A DNA stretch of 64,000 bases from Synechococcus sp. MU1643 (GCF_020514095.1 NZ_VTKY01000002.1:124001-188000); one strand, 5' to 3'; positions 41,047-50,236 are shown, counted from the stretch's first letter. The notes: generated by a model from the letters alone, not told the origin. A program made the numbers and translations.

Positions 41047-42225
41047 TTGAACGCCTCTTTTCACACGTCCGTGCAACTGCTTCTCGAAAGCCTGTTCAAC
41101 GGTGTTGCCATCGGCTCGGTGCTGCTGATGGCCGCCCTCGGACTGGCCATTGTCTTCGGCCTCATGGGCGTGATCAACCTTGCTCATGGCGAGCTGATCA
41201 TGCTTGGGGCCTACACCACCTACGTGGTGCAGCTGATCTTCAAGCTGCCTGCGCTGCAGCCGGTTTACAACGCCTACGTGCTGGTCGCGCTTCCCCTGGC
41301 ATTCATCGTTAGTGGTGTGGTCGGCATCCTGCTGGAACGCACCGTGATTCGCCGGCTCTACGGCAACCCGCTAGAGACGTTGCTTGCGACCTGGGGTGTC
41401 AGCTTGATTCTTCAGCAGTTTGTGCGGAGTGTTCCCCTGGCCCACGCCGCCGGCCTGATCCTGGCGCTGGTGCTGGGCTTTGGCCTCCCGCTGATGCTTC
41501 CCTCCTCTCTCCTGGCGGGGCCTCGAGCACGCTTGGTGCGTGCGGGGAGTTGGGCTATTTCAGCCCTGGGAGGCGTGCTACTGGCGGGGGGCCTTGCCTC
41601 ACAAATCAGTCGCATCGCCCGAGCCACATCACGCAACGTGGATGTGACGGCACCTAAATGGATGCGTGGTGGGATCGAATTCATAGACATCACCTTTCCT
41701 GTGCCGCGTCTGGTGATCATCGTGATCACGATCGTTGCTGTGGTTGGGGTGACGTGGTTCCTCAACAAAAGCGTGTGGGGCATGCGCATTCGTGCCGTCA
41801 CCCAGAACCGTTCGATGAGTGATTGCCTGGGCATCTCCACCGACACCGTTGATGTGCTCACCTTCGGCATCGGCTCCGGTTTGGCCGGGGTGGCGGGGGT
41901 TGCTGTTTCCCTGCTGGGATCGGTGGGCCCCAATGTGGGCGGGTCTTACATCGTGGGCTGCTTCATGGTGGTGGTGCTTGGTGGCGTCGGAAACCTGTTG
42001 GGCACTGTGCTTGCCTCCTTCGCCATCGGCCTGCTCACCGACCTGATCGGCGCTGGTCGCCTGCTGACGATTTGGCCTGACATGCCGGCTCCTATGGCCG
42101 GTGCGGTGAATTTCTTTGCCACCACGAGCATGGCTCAAGTGATGGTGTTTGCTCTGATCGTGGTGTTCCTTCAATTCCGTCCCGCGGGTCTGTTCCCGCA
42201 GAAGGGACGCATGGTGGAGGCTTGA
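41047..42225 (+). CDS. urtB: Urea ABC transporter permease
   Basis: A 392-residue, LivH-like inner-membrane permease. GLAIVFGLMGVINLAHGELIMLGAY at the N terminus and FGIGSGLAGVAGVAVSLLGSVGPN near the end are permease signatures. The middle insertion FPVPRLVIIVITIVAVVG is usual for UrtB. The start is taken as TTG at 41047; GTG at 41071 is possible. It follows the strong hairpin and precedes urtC by 4 bases. Confidence 0.95.
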   Translation: MNASFHTSVQLLLESLFNGVAIGSVLLMAALGLAIVFGLMGVINLAHGELIMLGAYTTYVVQLIFKLPALQPVYNAYVLVALPLAFIVSGVVGILLERTVIRRLYGNPLETLLATWGVSLILQQFVRSVPLAHAAGLILALVLGFGLPLMLPSSLLAGPRARLVRAGSWAISALGGVLLAGGLASQISRIARATSRNVDVTAPKWMRGGIEFIDITFPVPRLVIIVITIVAVVGVTWFLNKSVWGMRIRAVTQNRSMSDCLGISTDTVDVLTFGIGSGLAGVAGVAVSLLGSVGPNVGGSYIVGCFMVVVLGGVGNLLGTVLASFAIGLLTDLIGAGRLLTIWPDMPAPMAGAVNFFATTSMAQVMVFALIVVFLQFRPAGLFPQKGRMVEA

Positions 42226-42229
42226 TCTG

Positions 42230-43357
42230 ATGTTCCAAGCATTTCAACAACGCCGTTGGCCTTTGATCATCCTTTGGGTAGTGATCGTTGCGGCCATCGT
42301 CGCTGCGCCTGCTGTTCTGCCGGTGTTTCGGCTGAATTTGTTGGGTCGCTTTCTCTCCCTGGCGATCGTTGCCCTGGGCATCGACTTGATCTGGGGCTTC
42401 ACCGGTCTGCTTAGCCTCGGCCAGGGCATCTTTTTTGCCCTTGGCGGCTACGTGGCAGCCATGTACCTGCAGTTGAACAGCTCGGGTGATCTTCCCAACG
42501 GCATTCCCGAGTTCTTCAGCCTTTATGGCGTGAATCGGTTGCCCGCGTTCTGGGAGCCGTTCCATTCCCCGTTGGTCACCCTGGTGGCGATTTGGCTGGT
42601 TCCAGCCGTCCTGGCCGCTGTGCTCGGCAACCTGGTGTTCCGCAACCGGATCAAGGGGGTCTACTTCTCGATCCTCACCCAGGCTGCCCTGCTCGTTTTC
42701 TTCAATTTCTTCAACGGACAGCAGAAGCTGATTAATGGCACTAACGGTCTTAAAACCGATGTGACCCAGTTGTTCGGTCAGATGGTGGGTTCCCCCGAGA
42801 TGCAGCGGGGCTTTTTCTGGTTGACCTCTGTGGTGGTAATCCTGGCCTGGCTGTTTCTGCGCTGGGTGGTGCGGGGACGGTTCGGTGATGTGTTGATCGC
42901 CATTCGCGATGACGAACCCCGGCTGCGCTTTGCGGGTTACAACCCAACTCTGTTCAAGACGATCGTCTTCGCTATCGCTGGTGGTTTGGCAGGAATCGGT
43001 GGTGCGCTTTACACCGTTCAGTCGGGCATTGTTTCGCCGCAGTACATGACTGTTCCCTTCTCGATTGAGATGGTGATCTGGGTTGCGGTGGGTGGTCGAG
43101 GCACGCTTGTGGGAGCCATTCTTGGCGCCGTGGTCATCAACTACGCCAAGAGTTTGGTGAGCGAAGCGCTCCCCCAGAGTTGGTTGTTCATCCAAGGAGG
43201 CCTGTTCATCCTCGTGGTGACCGCCTTGCCTGAGGGCGTCATTGGTTGGTTCCGAGGTGATGGCCCTCGCAATTGGCTCAACCGATTTGGCATTTCCCGT
43301 CGGAGTGAGACCTATCCACGTCTCGATCTTGAAGGTCAGGAAGAGGTTCAGTCATGA
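42230..43357 (+). CDS. urtC: Urea ABC transporter permease
   Basis: A 375-residue LivM-like permease with about 9-10 membrane helices. FLSLAIVALGIDLIWGFTGLLSLGQG is the family signature, and FAGYNPTLFKTIVFAIAGGLAGIGG follows the cytoplasmic EAA-like loop. It pairs with UrtB. ATG at 42230; the stop overlaps the urtD ATG by 4 bases. Confidence 0.96.
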   Translation: MFQAFQQRRWPLIILWVVIVAAIVAAPAVLPVFRLNLLGRFLSLAIVALGIDLIWGFTGLLSLGQGIFFALGGYVAAMYLQLNSSGDLPNGIPEFFSLYGVNRLPAFWEPFHSPLVTLVAIWLVPAVLAAVLGNLVFRNRIKGVYFSILTQAALLVFFNFFNGQQKLINGTNGLKTDVTQLFGQMVGSPEMQRGFFWLTSVVVILAWLFLRWVVRGRFGDVLIAIRDDEPRLRFAGYNPTLFKTIVFAIAGGLAGIGGALYTVQSGIVSPQYMTVPFSIEMVIWVAVGGRGTLVGAILGAVVINYAKSLVSEALPQSWLFIQGGLFILVVTALPEGVIGWFRGDGPRNWLNRFGISRRSETYPRLDLEGQEEVQS

Positions 43358-44109
43358 GTACGGCTTTATTGGAGTTGCGCCAAATCACCGTCAGTTTTGA
43401 TGGCTTTTTGGCGCTCCGCGATCTCAACCTCAGCCTTCAGCCAGGGGAGCTGCGCGCGGTGATCGGCCCGAATGGCGCTGGTAAGACCACCTTCCTCGAT
43501 GTGATCACCGGCAAGACCGCTCCGACTGAGGGGGATGTCGTGTTCAAGGGACGCTCTCTGGTGGGAACGCGCGAGCACCGCATCGCGCGCTTCGGCATCG
43601 GCCGCAAGTTTCAGAGCCCTCGTGTTTTTGAGAAGCTCAGTGTTCAGGAGAACTTGGCTCTGGCCGTGAGCCAGCCGAAGCAGCCCTGGCCATTGCTGGT
43701 AGGGGGCCTGAATGGGCAGCAGCGAGACCGTGTTCAGCACTTGATGAGCATCGTCAACCTCCAGAACCGTTCCGATTGGGCTGCTGGGTCGTTGTCCCAC
43801 GGCCAGAAGCAGTGGCTTGAGATCGCCATGCTGGTGGGTCAGGATCCCGACCTGTTGCTGGTGGATGAGCCGGTGGCTGGGCTTACGGATGAGGAGACTG
43901 ATCTAACGGCGGATCTGCTCAAGTCGTTGGCGGGGGATCAAACCGTGTTGGTGATTGAGCACGACATGGAATTCATTCGGCGACTTGAAAGTCCGGTGAC
44001 GGTGCTGCACCAAGGTCATGTTCTCTGTGAGGGCACGATGGATCAGGTGCAGGCCGATCCTCGTGTGATTGAGGTTTATCTCGGCACCACTGAGGAGGAG
44101 AACCCATGA
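43354..44109 (+). CDS. urtD: Urea ABC transporter ATP-binding protein
   Basis: A 251-residue LivG-like ATPase. Walker A is GPNGAGKTT, the signature is SLSHGQKQWLEIAM, and Walker B is LLLVDEPVAGL; the H-loop is in IEHDMEF. The SHGQ form of the signature, instead of SGGQ, is usual in UrtD. It overlaps urtC and urtE by 4 bases each. Confidence 0.97.
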   Translation: MSTALLELRQITVSFDGFLALRDLNLSLQPGELRAVIGPNGAGKTTFLDVITGKTAPTEGDVVFKGRSLVGTREHRIARFGIGRKFQSPRVFEKLSVQENLALAVSQPKQPWPLLVGGLNGQQRDRVQHLMSIVNLQNRSDWAAGSLSHGQKQWLEIAMLVGQDPDLLLVDEPVAGLTDEETDLTADLLKSLAGDQTVLVIEHDMEFIRRLESPVTVLHQGHVLCEGTMDQVQADPRVIEVYLGTTEEENP

Positions 44110-44816
44110 CGAATTTGCTGGAGATCCAGGGCCTCAACACCTTTTACGGTGAAAGTCACATTCTTCGGGATGTTGATCTCAGCGTGAAGTCGGGCGAGAT
44201 GGTGTGTTTGATCGGCCGCAATGGTGTGGGCAAAACCACCCTGCTGAAATCACTGATCGGTTTGTTACGCCCCCGCTCCGGATCTATGGCGTTCGATGGA
44301 GCTCAACTGGAGCGTCAGCCCCCCCATCAGCGCGCTCGGGCCGGGATTGGCTATGTGCCCCAAGGTCGAGAGATCATTCCCCAGCTAACGGTGGAAGAAA
44401 ACTTGCTTTTGGGGATGGAGGCTTTGCCGGGTGGATTGGCGCGGCATCGCCACATCGATCCGTTCGTTTATGAGCTGTTCCCGATTCTTCAGGAGTTTTT
44501 ACCGCGCAAGGGCGGGGATTTGAGTGGGGGTCAGCAACAACAATTGGCTATTGCCCGTGCCTTGCTCGGCAAACCAAAGCTGTTGCTGTTGGACGAGCCC
44601 ACCGAGGGTATTCAGCCCAATATCGTTCAGGATATTGAAGCTGCTGTTCGGCAGATCATCGCCGACACTGGGATTGGGGTGTTGTTGGTGGAGCAACATC
44701 TCCATTTCGTTCGCCAGGCGGAGCGCTATTACGCCATGCAACGGGGCGGGATTGTCGCCAGTGGGTCAACCAGCGAACTCAGTCAGGCGGTTGTCGACCA
44801 GTTCTTGAGCGTTTAG
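44106..44816 (+). CDS. urtE: Urea ABC transporter ATP-binding protein
   Basis: A 236-residue LivF-like ATPase. Walker A is GRNGVGKTT, the signature DLSGGQQQQLAIARAL, Walker B LLLLDEPTEGI, with QPNIVQDIE after it, which is characteristic of UrtE. It completes the urea importer. It ends the operon; an imperfect hairpin follows at 44839-44861. Confidence 0.97.
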   Translation: MTNLLEIQGLNTFYGESHILRDVDLSVKSGEMVCLIGRNGVGKTTLLKSLIGLLRPRSGSMAFDGAQLERQPPHQRARAGIGYVPQGREIIPQLTVEENLLLGMEALPGGLARHRHIDPFVYELFPILQEFLPRKGGDLSGGQQQQLAIARALLGKPKLLLLDEPTEGIQPNIVQDIEAAVRQIIADTGIGVLLVEQHLHFVRQAERYYAMQRGGIVASGSTSELSQAVVDQFLSV

Positions 44817-44838
44817 AGCTTCGCTTTGTAGATTGCTA

Positions 44839-44861
44839 CTGGGTCAGTTCAGCTGGCCCAG
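44839..44861. terminator. Possible bidirectional hairpin after urtE
   Basis: CTGGGTCAG and CTGGCCCAG form a 9-bp stem with one G-U pair and a 5-base loop. There is no long T run on either side. It overlaps the stop of the convergent DUF1830 gene. Confidence 0.35.
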
Positions 44862-45103
44862 AGAGATTCTTTTGCAGGTTCATCAGCCATGGCGTAGTCG
44901 CTCACATCAGCACGCACATGGAGCATTTGTCCTGTCATCGACATTTTCCAGATTTCCAAGCGTGCCTCTTGAGGTGCTTCGAACCAAAAGACCTCTGTGG
45001 GCATCACCACCTTCTCTCGATAGAAGTGGTCGGAGCCAATGCATTTCACGATCACCATCCGACTGGTGTCGTTTTGATAGACACACTCAATCATTTTGAG
45101 CAT
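44849..45103 (-). CDS. DUF1830 protein
   Basis: An 84-residue cyanobacterial protein. CVYQNDTSRMVIVKCIG, then REKVVMPTEVFWFEAPQEARLEIW, match DUF1830. It is a small soluble, probably beta-rich protein of unknown function. The ATG at 45103 is used; a second ATG at 45094 is close by. It is convergent with urtE, and its upstream gap of 264 bases to the next small gene holds no other clear feature apart from a GTAGCGAC motif near 45216. Confidence 0.82.
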   Translation of the reverse strand: MLKMIECVYQNDTSRMVIVKCIGSDHFYREKVVMPTEVFWFEAPQEARLEIWKMSMTGQMLHVRADVSDYAMADEPAKESLWAS

Positions 45104-45367
45104 TTGAAATCATGCCAATTTCGTGTTCTATAGGCAAGCGGAGTGTTTGATTGGTCACCGAATCAGCACGCCTTTAGATTTGGTATAGATGAGTTGATAC
45201 AGAGCGGATGGCTTTTGTAGCGACGGCCACTGTTTTTTCAGAGCATTGGACCACGATCAGTGGATCAAGGTTTGGGCGGTGGCGCATAGCGGCGCTTCCG
45301 TTTCAGTTGAAGCAGTTCTTTTTTGCCGCTTTTGCATGATTGATGTGTCGATATTGGTGGATTGAGA

Positions 45368-45550
45368 ATGGAAAAATCAGTGAGCCTGAGTCTTGCTCAG
45401 CAATGTGATGTTGAGCGGATGAATCGGGCTATCGAATCAACACTCGATTCACAGACATTGCAGGTGGTAGCCAAACAATTGCTTCAGGCATGGCATTCTC
45501 AGAGTGCCGCAACAGTTTGGGTAATGCGTCAGCGGCAGCAGTTGGGCTGA
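45368..45550 (+). CDS. Small hypothetical protein, 60 residues
   Basis: The ATG at 45368 starts MEKSVSLSLAQQCDVERMNRAI, followed by LQVVAKQLLQAWHSQSAATVW and a basic end. It is predicted all-helical, two helices. The pattern LSLAQQ...LQxxAKQLLxxW recalls the size and layout of NblA-like phycobilisome-binding proteins, but key NblA residues are not evident, so this is only an analogy. It is convergent with gpgS and ends 18 bases before it. Confidence 0.6.
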   Translation: MEKSVSLSLAQQCDVERMNRAIESTLDSQTLQVVAKQLLQAWHSQSAATVWVMRQRQQLG

Positions 45551-45568
45551 GACTTGATTTCGTTCGTT

Positions 45569-46819
45569 TTATGCAGCGAGCTCAGAGGTCAAGCGCTGCG
45601 GGTTGTGATTCGGCCGTTTCAGAGATGTGCGATCTGCCTGTCCTGCTGCTGCCAGATCAGCTTGAAGTGCTGAATTGCAGCTGCGTAGTCGTGACCAGCT
45701 AGGCAGTTGATGGGCAATCGGCGCTTGCATCAGTTTTGCCAAGCCGGGGCGTAGAAGGCCGGCGAAGTTTTGAACAGCCAGTTCTTCGCCATGGCGGTCG
45801 TAAGGCAACCGATTGATCGCTGAATCAAGGCCGAATTGCCGCACGCGATCCTCGCCAACTCGCCGATACAGCACTTCCAGTGTTGGCAGTTGATCCATCG
45901 ACATCACGCAGCCTTCGTGTTCCATCAGACCGCGTAAGACCGTGCCGAAAATTTCGCCCGCCATACGTTGCAGGCCTTCGCTGGGTTGCTGGCCCAGCTC
46001 CTTGTGTTTGTGATCGAACAAGCCCAAATCCACTTGAGCGATTCGGCTGGAGGCCACATGGCGATACACCTCAGACAGCAGACCCACCTCCAGTCCCCAG
46101 TCCGACGGGATCCGCAGGTTCATCGCCAAATCGGTGGTGAAGGCGAATTCGCCCGCCAGGGGGTAGCGGAATGACTGGAGATACGCCAAGTAGGGGAGAG
46201 GACCGAAAACCTGTTCCAGGCTGGCCAGCAATGGGCCAACAAACAGGCGGGTGGCGCGGCCCTGAAGTGCTTGGGTTTCAAGGGACAGCCGGCTGTAGAA
46301 CGCCTTCACGTAGGCAATGCCGTGGGAGCGATCGAGCAGGGGACGGAGCATGCGCTCTGGATACGCCGATCCAAAGGTTCTGATGTCTGCATCGAAAAGG
46401 CCAACCACCTCAGCGTCCTGGCAAGCCACCCCGAGCCCCTGCCAAACGGCCCAGCCCTTGCCCGGTGGTCCGGTCACGTCGAGCCCCAGTTCACCAACGG
46501 ATTCGAGTAAGTCCCGAACCGCAGGCCCGTTGGTCCAGTGCACCCGAACGGGGAAGGGCATCCCTTCGAAAAACTTTTCTGCCGCTTTGACGTCCTCGGC
46601 GCTGTTGGCTGCCAACGCCACCACCAATTCGTTGAGCCCTTTCAGGCCTGAGAGTGTCTCTCGAATTAGGCTTAAGGCGGGTCGGCTGAATTCCTCCATC
46701 AGGCAGGGGATCAGCAGTGTGGTGGGTCGCTCACTCAGCTCCCGGTTGAAGGCAACCGCATCGAGATTGCCCAAGCTGTAGTCATGGACTGTGCTGATCA
46801 GGCCCTGCTGAAAATCCAT
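45569..46819 (-). CDS. gpgS: Glucosyl-3-phosphoglycerate synthase
   Basis: A 416-residue family 81 glycosyltransferase. Conserved parts are TTLLIPCLMEEF, NELVVALAANSAEDVKAAEKF, GPPGKGWAVWQGLG, and VGLFDADIRTFG with the DxD-like metal motif. It transfers glucose from NDP-glucose to 3-phosphoglycerate, making the precursor of the compatible solute glucosylglycerate. The ATG at 46819 (MDFQQGLISTVHDYS) is preferred; the longer frame upstream overlaps the divergent promoter. The last 50 residues are basic and Ser/Arg-rich. It faces ggaP-gpgP across 69 bases. Confidence 0.92.
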   Translation of the reverse strand: MDFQQGLISTVHDYSLGNLDAVAFNRELSERPTTLLIPCLMEEFSRPALSLIRETLSGLKGLNELVVALAANSAEDVKAAEKFFEGMPFPVRVHWTNGPAVRDLLESVGELGLDVTGPPGKGWAVWQGLGVACQDAEVVGLFDADIRTFGSAYPERMLRPLLDRSHGIAYVKAFYSRLSLETQALQGRATRLFVGPLLASLEQVFGPLPYLAYLQSFRYPLAGEFAFTTDLAMNLRIPSDWGLEVGLLSEVYRHVASSRIAQVDLGLFDHKHKELGQQPSEGLQRMAGEIFGTVLRGLMEHEGCVMSMDQLPTLEVLYRRVGEDRVRQFGLDSAINRLPYDRHGEELAVQNFAGLLRPGLAKLMQAPIAHQLPSWSRLRSCNSALQADLAAAGQADRTSLKRPNHNPQRLTSELAA

Positions 46820-46888
46820 GTGGTGTTCGATGCAACAACAGAGGTCAGAGTCCTGCCCCATACCTGAACGGTGTTGAGGAGGAAAGCG

Positions 46889-48616
46889 ATGCAGCCCCCG
46901 CGCGACGAAACGCTGCGGACCCTGCTTGGCGGTTTGTACCCGATTGATTCTTCCGGGGTTGGCCAGGAGTTGTCGTCGCAATTGCTGCAGATCTTGAGCG
47001 AAGCGTCAGGGGATGGCGATATGGAAGAACCCATGGACCGCTGGGCAGGCAGCGATGTGGTCTTGATCACCTACGCCGACACCGTTGGTGACGAGGGCGT
47101 GCCTGGTCTTCAAGCGCTGAAGTTGTTTGTGAATCGCCATCTGCACGCCTTCGCAGCGGTGGTACACGTGCTGCCGTTCCTGCAATCCACCAGTGATGGT
47201 GGTTTTGCGGTGGCCAGCCACACCAATCTCGAGCCGCGTTTCGGCGATTGGAGCGACCTCGCTGCTTTGGCGCAGGGCCGACGGCTGATGGCCGACCTCG
47301 TTCTCAATCATGTGTCGGCGTCTCACCCCTGGGTGCAGCAGTTCATGCGGGATGAGCCGCCGGGCCGCTCTTGTGTGTTGGCGGCAGCACCTGATCCCTG
47401 CTGGGCGGATGTTGTTCGTCCGCGCAGTTCCAGTCTGTTCACGCAATTGAGGGGCCCCAAGGGCGCGCGCCAGGTCTGGACCACCTTCGGTCCCGATCAG
47501 GTGGATCTGAACTGGCGCAGCGTGGAGGTGCTGTTGGGTTTTGCCCGTTTGATGCAGCGGATGGCCCGGCATGGGGTGCGCTGGATCCGTCTGGATGCAG
47601 TGGGTTTCGTCTGGAAGGAACCCCACACCTCATGCATCCATCTGCCGCAGGCGCATCAATTGGTTCAGGTGTTGCGCCTGCTGCTCGATCAGGCGGGACC
47701 CGATGGCGTTGTGGTCACCGAAACCAACGTGCCGGAGGAGGAAAACCTCTCCTATTTGAGGAGCGGTGATGAAGCGCATCTTGCTTACAACTTTCCCCTG
47801 CCGCCCCTGCTGCTGGAGGCCAGCGTCAGTGGTCGGGCCGATTTACTCAATGCCTGGCTGAGTCGTTGGCCCGACTTGCCGCCGCAGACGGGGTTGCTCA
47901 ATTTCACCGCCTGTCATGACGGCGTTGGTTTAAGGCCCCTGGAGGGCCTGATGCCCCAGAAGCGCTTGCTGCAGCTGTTGATCGGTTGTGAACAACGGGG
48001 TGGTCTGGTCAGTCACAGGATGCTCAGTTCCGGTGAGGAGGTTCCCTACGAGATCAACATCAGCTGGTGGAGTGCCATGGCGGACGGAGGGATTGATCCC
48101 ACCTACTTCCAACGCGAGCGGTTCCTGCTCACCCAAGTAATGATCCTGGCCTTACCTGGGGTTCCCGCTTTTTATCTGCCTGCCTTGCTGGCGGCTCCCA
48201 ATGACCTGACCCGCTTTCGTCGCACGGGCCATCGTCGCGATCTGAATCGGCCCCAGTTCACGGCCCAGGCCTTGGAGCGCCGCATGGCGGATCCCGATGC
48301 CGATGTCTCCGCGCTGCTGCCGATGTTGCGGCGGGCTTTAGCCGAACGAGCTGTTCATCCGGCTTTGCACCCGGATGCCCCGATGACGGTGCTAAGTACC
48401 GACCGGAGTGATTGCGTCATTCTGCAGCGGTCCTTCGGTGGAGAAACGCTCGTGGCCGTGCACAACATGACGGCAGCGCGCCTGAGCTTTCGACTCAGTG
48501 GCTTGGGAGGTGATCTGAACCAGCCCTGGGCCGATTGTCTGAGCGGTCATGTGTTTGCACCAGATCAGTCGCATTCGCTAGAGCCTTATGCGGTGCATTG
48601 GTTGGTTCAGCCATGA
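46889..48616 (+). CDS. ggaP: Glucosylglycerate/sucrose phosphorylase-like GH13 enzyme
   Basis: A 575-residue GH13 protein of the sucrose-phosphorylase branch. The nucleophile Asp is in VRWIRLDAVGFVWKE, the acid-base Glu in VVTETNVPEEEN, and the stabilising Asp in FTACHDGVGLRPLEG. DLVLNHVSASHPWV is motif I. In this context it probably cleaves glucosylglycerate with phosphate, recovering the solute when it is not needed. AGGAGG stands 8 bases before the ATG at 46889, which fixes the start. The stop overlaps gpgP (ATGA). Sucrose phosphorylase activity cannot be excluded. Confidence 0.82.
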   Translation: MQPPRDETLRTLLGGLYPIDSSGVGQELSSQLLQILSEASGDGDMEEPMDRWAGSDVVLITYADTVGDEGVPGLQALKLFVNRHLHAFAAVVHVLPFLQSTSDGGFAVASHTNLEPRFGDWSDLAALAQGRRLMADLVLNHVSASHPWVQQFMRDEPPGRSCVLAAAPDPCWADVVRPRSSSLFTQLRGPKGARQVWTTFGPDQVDLNWRSVEVLLGFARLMQRMARHGVRWIRLDAVGFVWKEPHTSCIHLPQAHQLVQVLRLLLDQAGPDGVVVTETNVPEEENLSYLRSGDEAHLAYNFPLPPLLLEASVSGRADLLNAWLSRWPDLPPQTGLLNFTACHDGVGLRPLEGLMPQKRLLQLLIGCEQRGGLVSHRMLSSGEEVPYEINISWWSAMADGGIDPTYFQRERFLLTQVMILALPGVPAFYLPALLAAPNDLTRFRRTGHRRDLNRPQFTAQALERRMADPDADVSALLPMLRRALAERAVHPALHPDAPMTVLSTDRSDCVILQRSFGGETLVAVHNMTAARLSFRLSGLGGDLNQPWADCLSGHVFAPDQSHSLEPYAVHWLVQP

Positions 48617-49404
48617 CCGCAAGTGTCGAGAAATCGTGGTGGGTGGTGACCGATCTCGACGGCACGTTGCTGGATCACAGCTACGACTGGTCGCCGGCCA
48701 AGGATCTGATCGGTCAGCTTCAACAGCAACGGATTCCAGTGATTCCCTGCACAAGCAAAACGGCGGAGGAAGTGCGCGGCTTTCGTGCTGAGGCGGGGCT
48801 TCATGACCCGTACATCGTTGAAAATGGTGGCGCCGTGCACGGTGAAACTCCAGCAGGGGAACCCTGGGAGCTGCCGTTGGGTCCGGATTGGATGGAGCTC
48901 AAACCTCAGTTGCAGCTTCTGCAGAGTGAGTTGGGTGAGCCCCTGCGTCCGTTGGATGAACTCAGTGAGGCGGAGGGGCAGCGGTTGTTGGGGCTTGGCG
49001 GTGAAGCCTTGCGCCAGGCGCAGCGGCGGTGCTGCAGCGTGCCTTTTGTTCCGCCCTCAGCGGAGGGGCGTCGCCGGCTTGAGGCCCTCGTGCAGCGGAT
49101 GGGTCTGACGGTGGTGCAGGGCAACCGCATGGGTCATCTGCTGGGCCCAGACATCAGCAAAGGCAAGGCCTTGGCCACGCTAAAGCGTCATCTGGTTGCT
49201 GAGCACGTGAAGGTCTTGGCCTTGGGGGATTCCCCCAACGATCTGCCGTTGCTCGAGGTAGCCGACATCGCTGTCGTTGTGCCCGGGCCCGACGGCCCCC
49301 ATCCCGAGATGTGTTCCGGAATCGCTGCCGGGCGTTTCCAGCTGGCGGCAGCCCCCCATGCCAACGGTTGGGACGAGGCTGTGCGCCGGATTCTTCGGAT
49401 CTAG
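48613..49404 (+). CDS. gpgP: Glucosyl-3-phosphoglycerate phosphatase, HAD family
   Basis: A 263-residue HAD protein of the mannosyl-3-phosphoglycerate phosphatase type. VVTDLDGTLLDH holds the nucleophile Asp, IPCTSKTAEEV motif II, and LALGDSPNDLPLLEVADIAVVV the final Asp motif. GNRMGHLLGPDISKGKAL is typical of the subfamily. It dephosphorylates the GpgS product to free glucosylglycerate. Overlap with ggaP makes a bifunctional synthesis and breakdown unit. Confidence 0.9.
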   Translation: MTASVEKSWWVVTDLDGTLLDHSYDWSPAKDLIGQLQQQRIPVIPCTSKTAEEVRGFRAEAGLHDPYIVENGGAVHGETPAGEPWELPLGPDWMELKPQLQLLQSELGEPLRPLDELSEAEGQRLLGLGGEALRQAQRRCCSVPFVPPSAEGRRRLEALVQRMGLTVVQGNRMGHLLGPDISKGKALATLKRHLVAEHVKVLALGDSPNDLPLLEVADIAVVVPGPDGPHPEMCSGIAAGRFQLAAAPHANGWDEAVRRILRI

Positions 49405-49420
49405 GCCATCGCTGGCCTTT
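49403..49420 (+). terminator. Short terminator between gpgP and pabC
   Basis: AGGCCA and TGGCCT form a 6-bp stem with a TCGC loop and two further T. It lies in the 19-base convergent gap and overlaps the gpgP stop. Confidence 0.4.
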
Positions 49421-49423
49421 GGC

Positions 49424-50236
49424 TCAATGGAGTATGGATTGCCATAGATCCAATGCACCAGTCATTGCAGCCATGGATTTGCCGTTATGGAATGCGATCG
49501 GTCGACAGCTCAAGCTGTTGATCAGAACGGCCTGATCTTCGGCTTCGAACTCGGCCGCCAGCTCGGTTTCCGCCGCGATGCCCTGGGCCAGTGCACGGCT
49601 TCGCATCACTCCTGGAAGACAGCCACTGCTGAGGGCTGGTGTTAGCCACTGGCCGCGACGCCGGACCAGCAGATTGGCCGCTGTTCCGCAGCACAGGACC
49701 CCCGTCGTGTTTAAAAGCAAAGCGTCGTCGGCTCCTTGCTCCTGCGCTTCCCGGCGGGCTTGGATGGCTTGCCCATAGGCGAAAGTCTTGCAACGGCTCA
49801 GTCGGCTGGAGTCATTGCGGCGCTCATGGCAACTGGTGATGGTGGTGACGGGCGAAAACGTTGGTGCGCAGGCATGGAGCGTGAGCCAAAAGCGGTGATG
49901 GCCTGAGGCCGGAAGCCCGATTCCGCGTTGGGATGTGCTGCCACGGCTCCAGTTGAGGCGCAGGGCTCCATCGGCTTCGCTCAGCTGGCTCCGCTGAATT
50001 GCGCCTTCAATCAGAGGCCCCAGCGCATCTCGCTGCGGTGGCGGGTCCATGCCCAGCAGGGCCGCACTGTCGCTCCATCGCTGCAGGTGCTCCTGCAGGA
50101 GTTGCGGCTCACCGTTGTGAATCAGCACTGTTTCAAAGATGCCATCGGCAAGGAGCAAGGACCGGTCGTCGAGGGGGAGCTGCAGGCTTGCTGCTGTTCC
50201 CCACTGGCCGTTGATCCAGGCGACTGAGGCGGTCAT
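49424..50236 (-). CDS. pabC: Aminodeoxychorismate lyase (PabC), class IV aminotransferase fold
   Basis: A 270-residue PLP enzyme. DRSLLLADGIFETVLIHNG is the class IV start; KTFAYGQAIQARREAQEQG contains the PLP Lys, and GCLPGVMRSRALAQG follows. It cleaves aminodeoxychorismate to p-aminobenzoate for folate. The ATG at 50236 overlaps the pabB stop. The extended upstream frame is a pabB shadow. PLP Lys assignment rests on alignment by eye. Confidence 0.88.
   Translation of the reverse strand: MTASVAWINGQWGTAASLQLPLDDRSLLLADGIFETVLIHNGEPQLLQEHLQRWSDSAALLGMDPPPQRDALGPLIEGAIQRSQLSEADGALRLNWSRGSTSQRGIGLPASGHHRFWLTLHACAPTFSPVTTITSCHERRNDSSRLSRCKTFAYGQAIQARREAQEQGADDALLLNTTGVLCCGTAANLLVRRRGQWLTPALSSGCLPGVMRSRALAQGIAAETELAAEFEAEDQAVLINSLSCRPIAFHNGKSMAAMTGALDLWQSILH

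Noticed and set aside
42092..43195. 367-residue minus-strand frame opposite urtC
   Set aside because: Antisense shadow; His/Gln/Arg-rich and without motifs, while urtC is certain.
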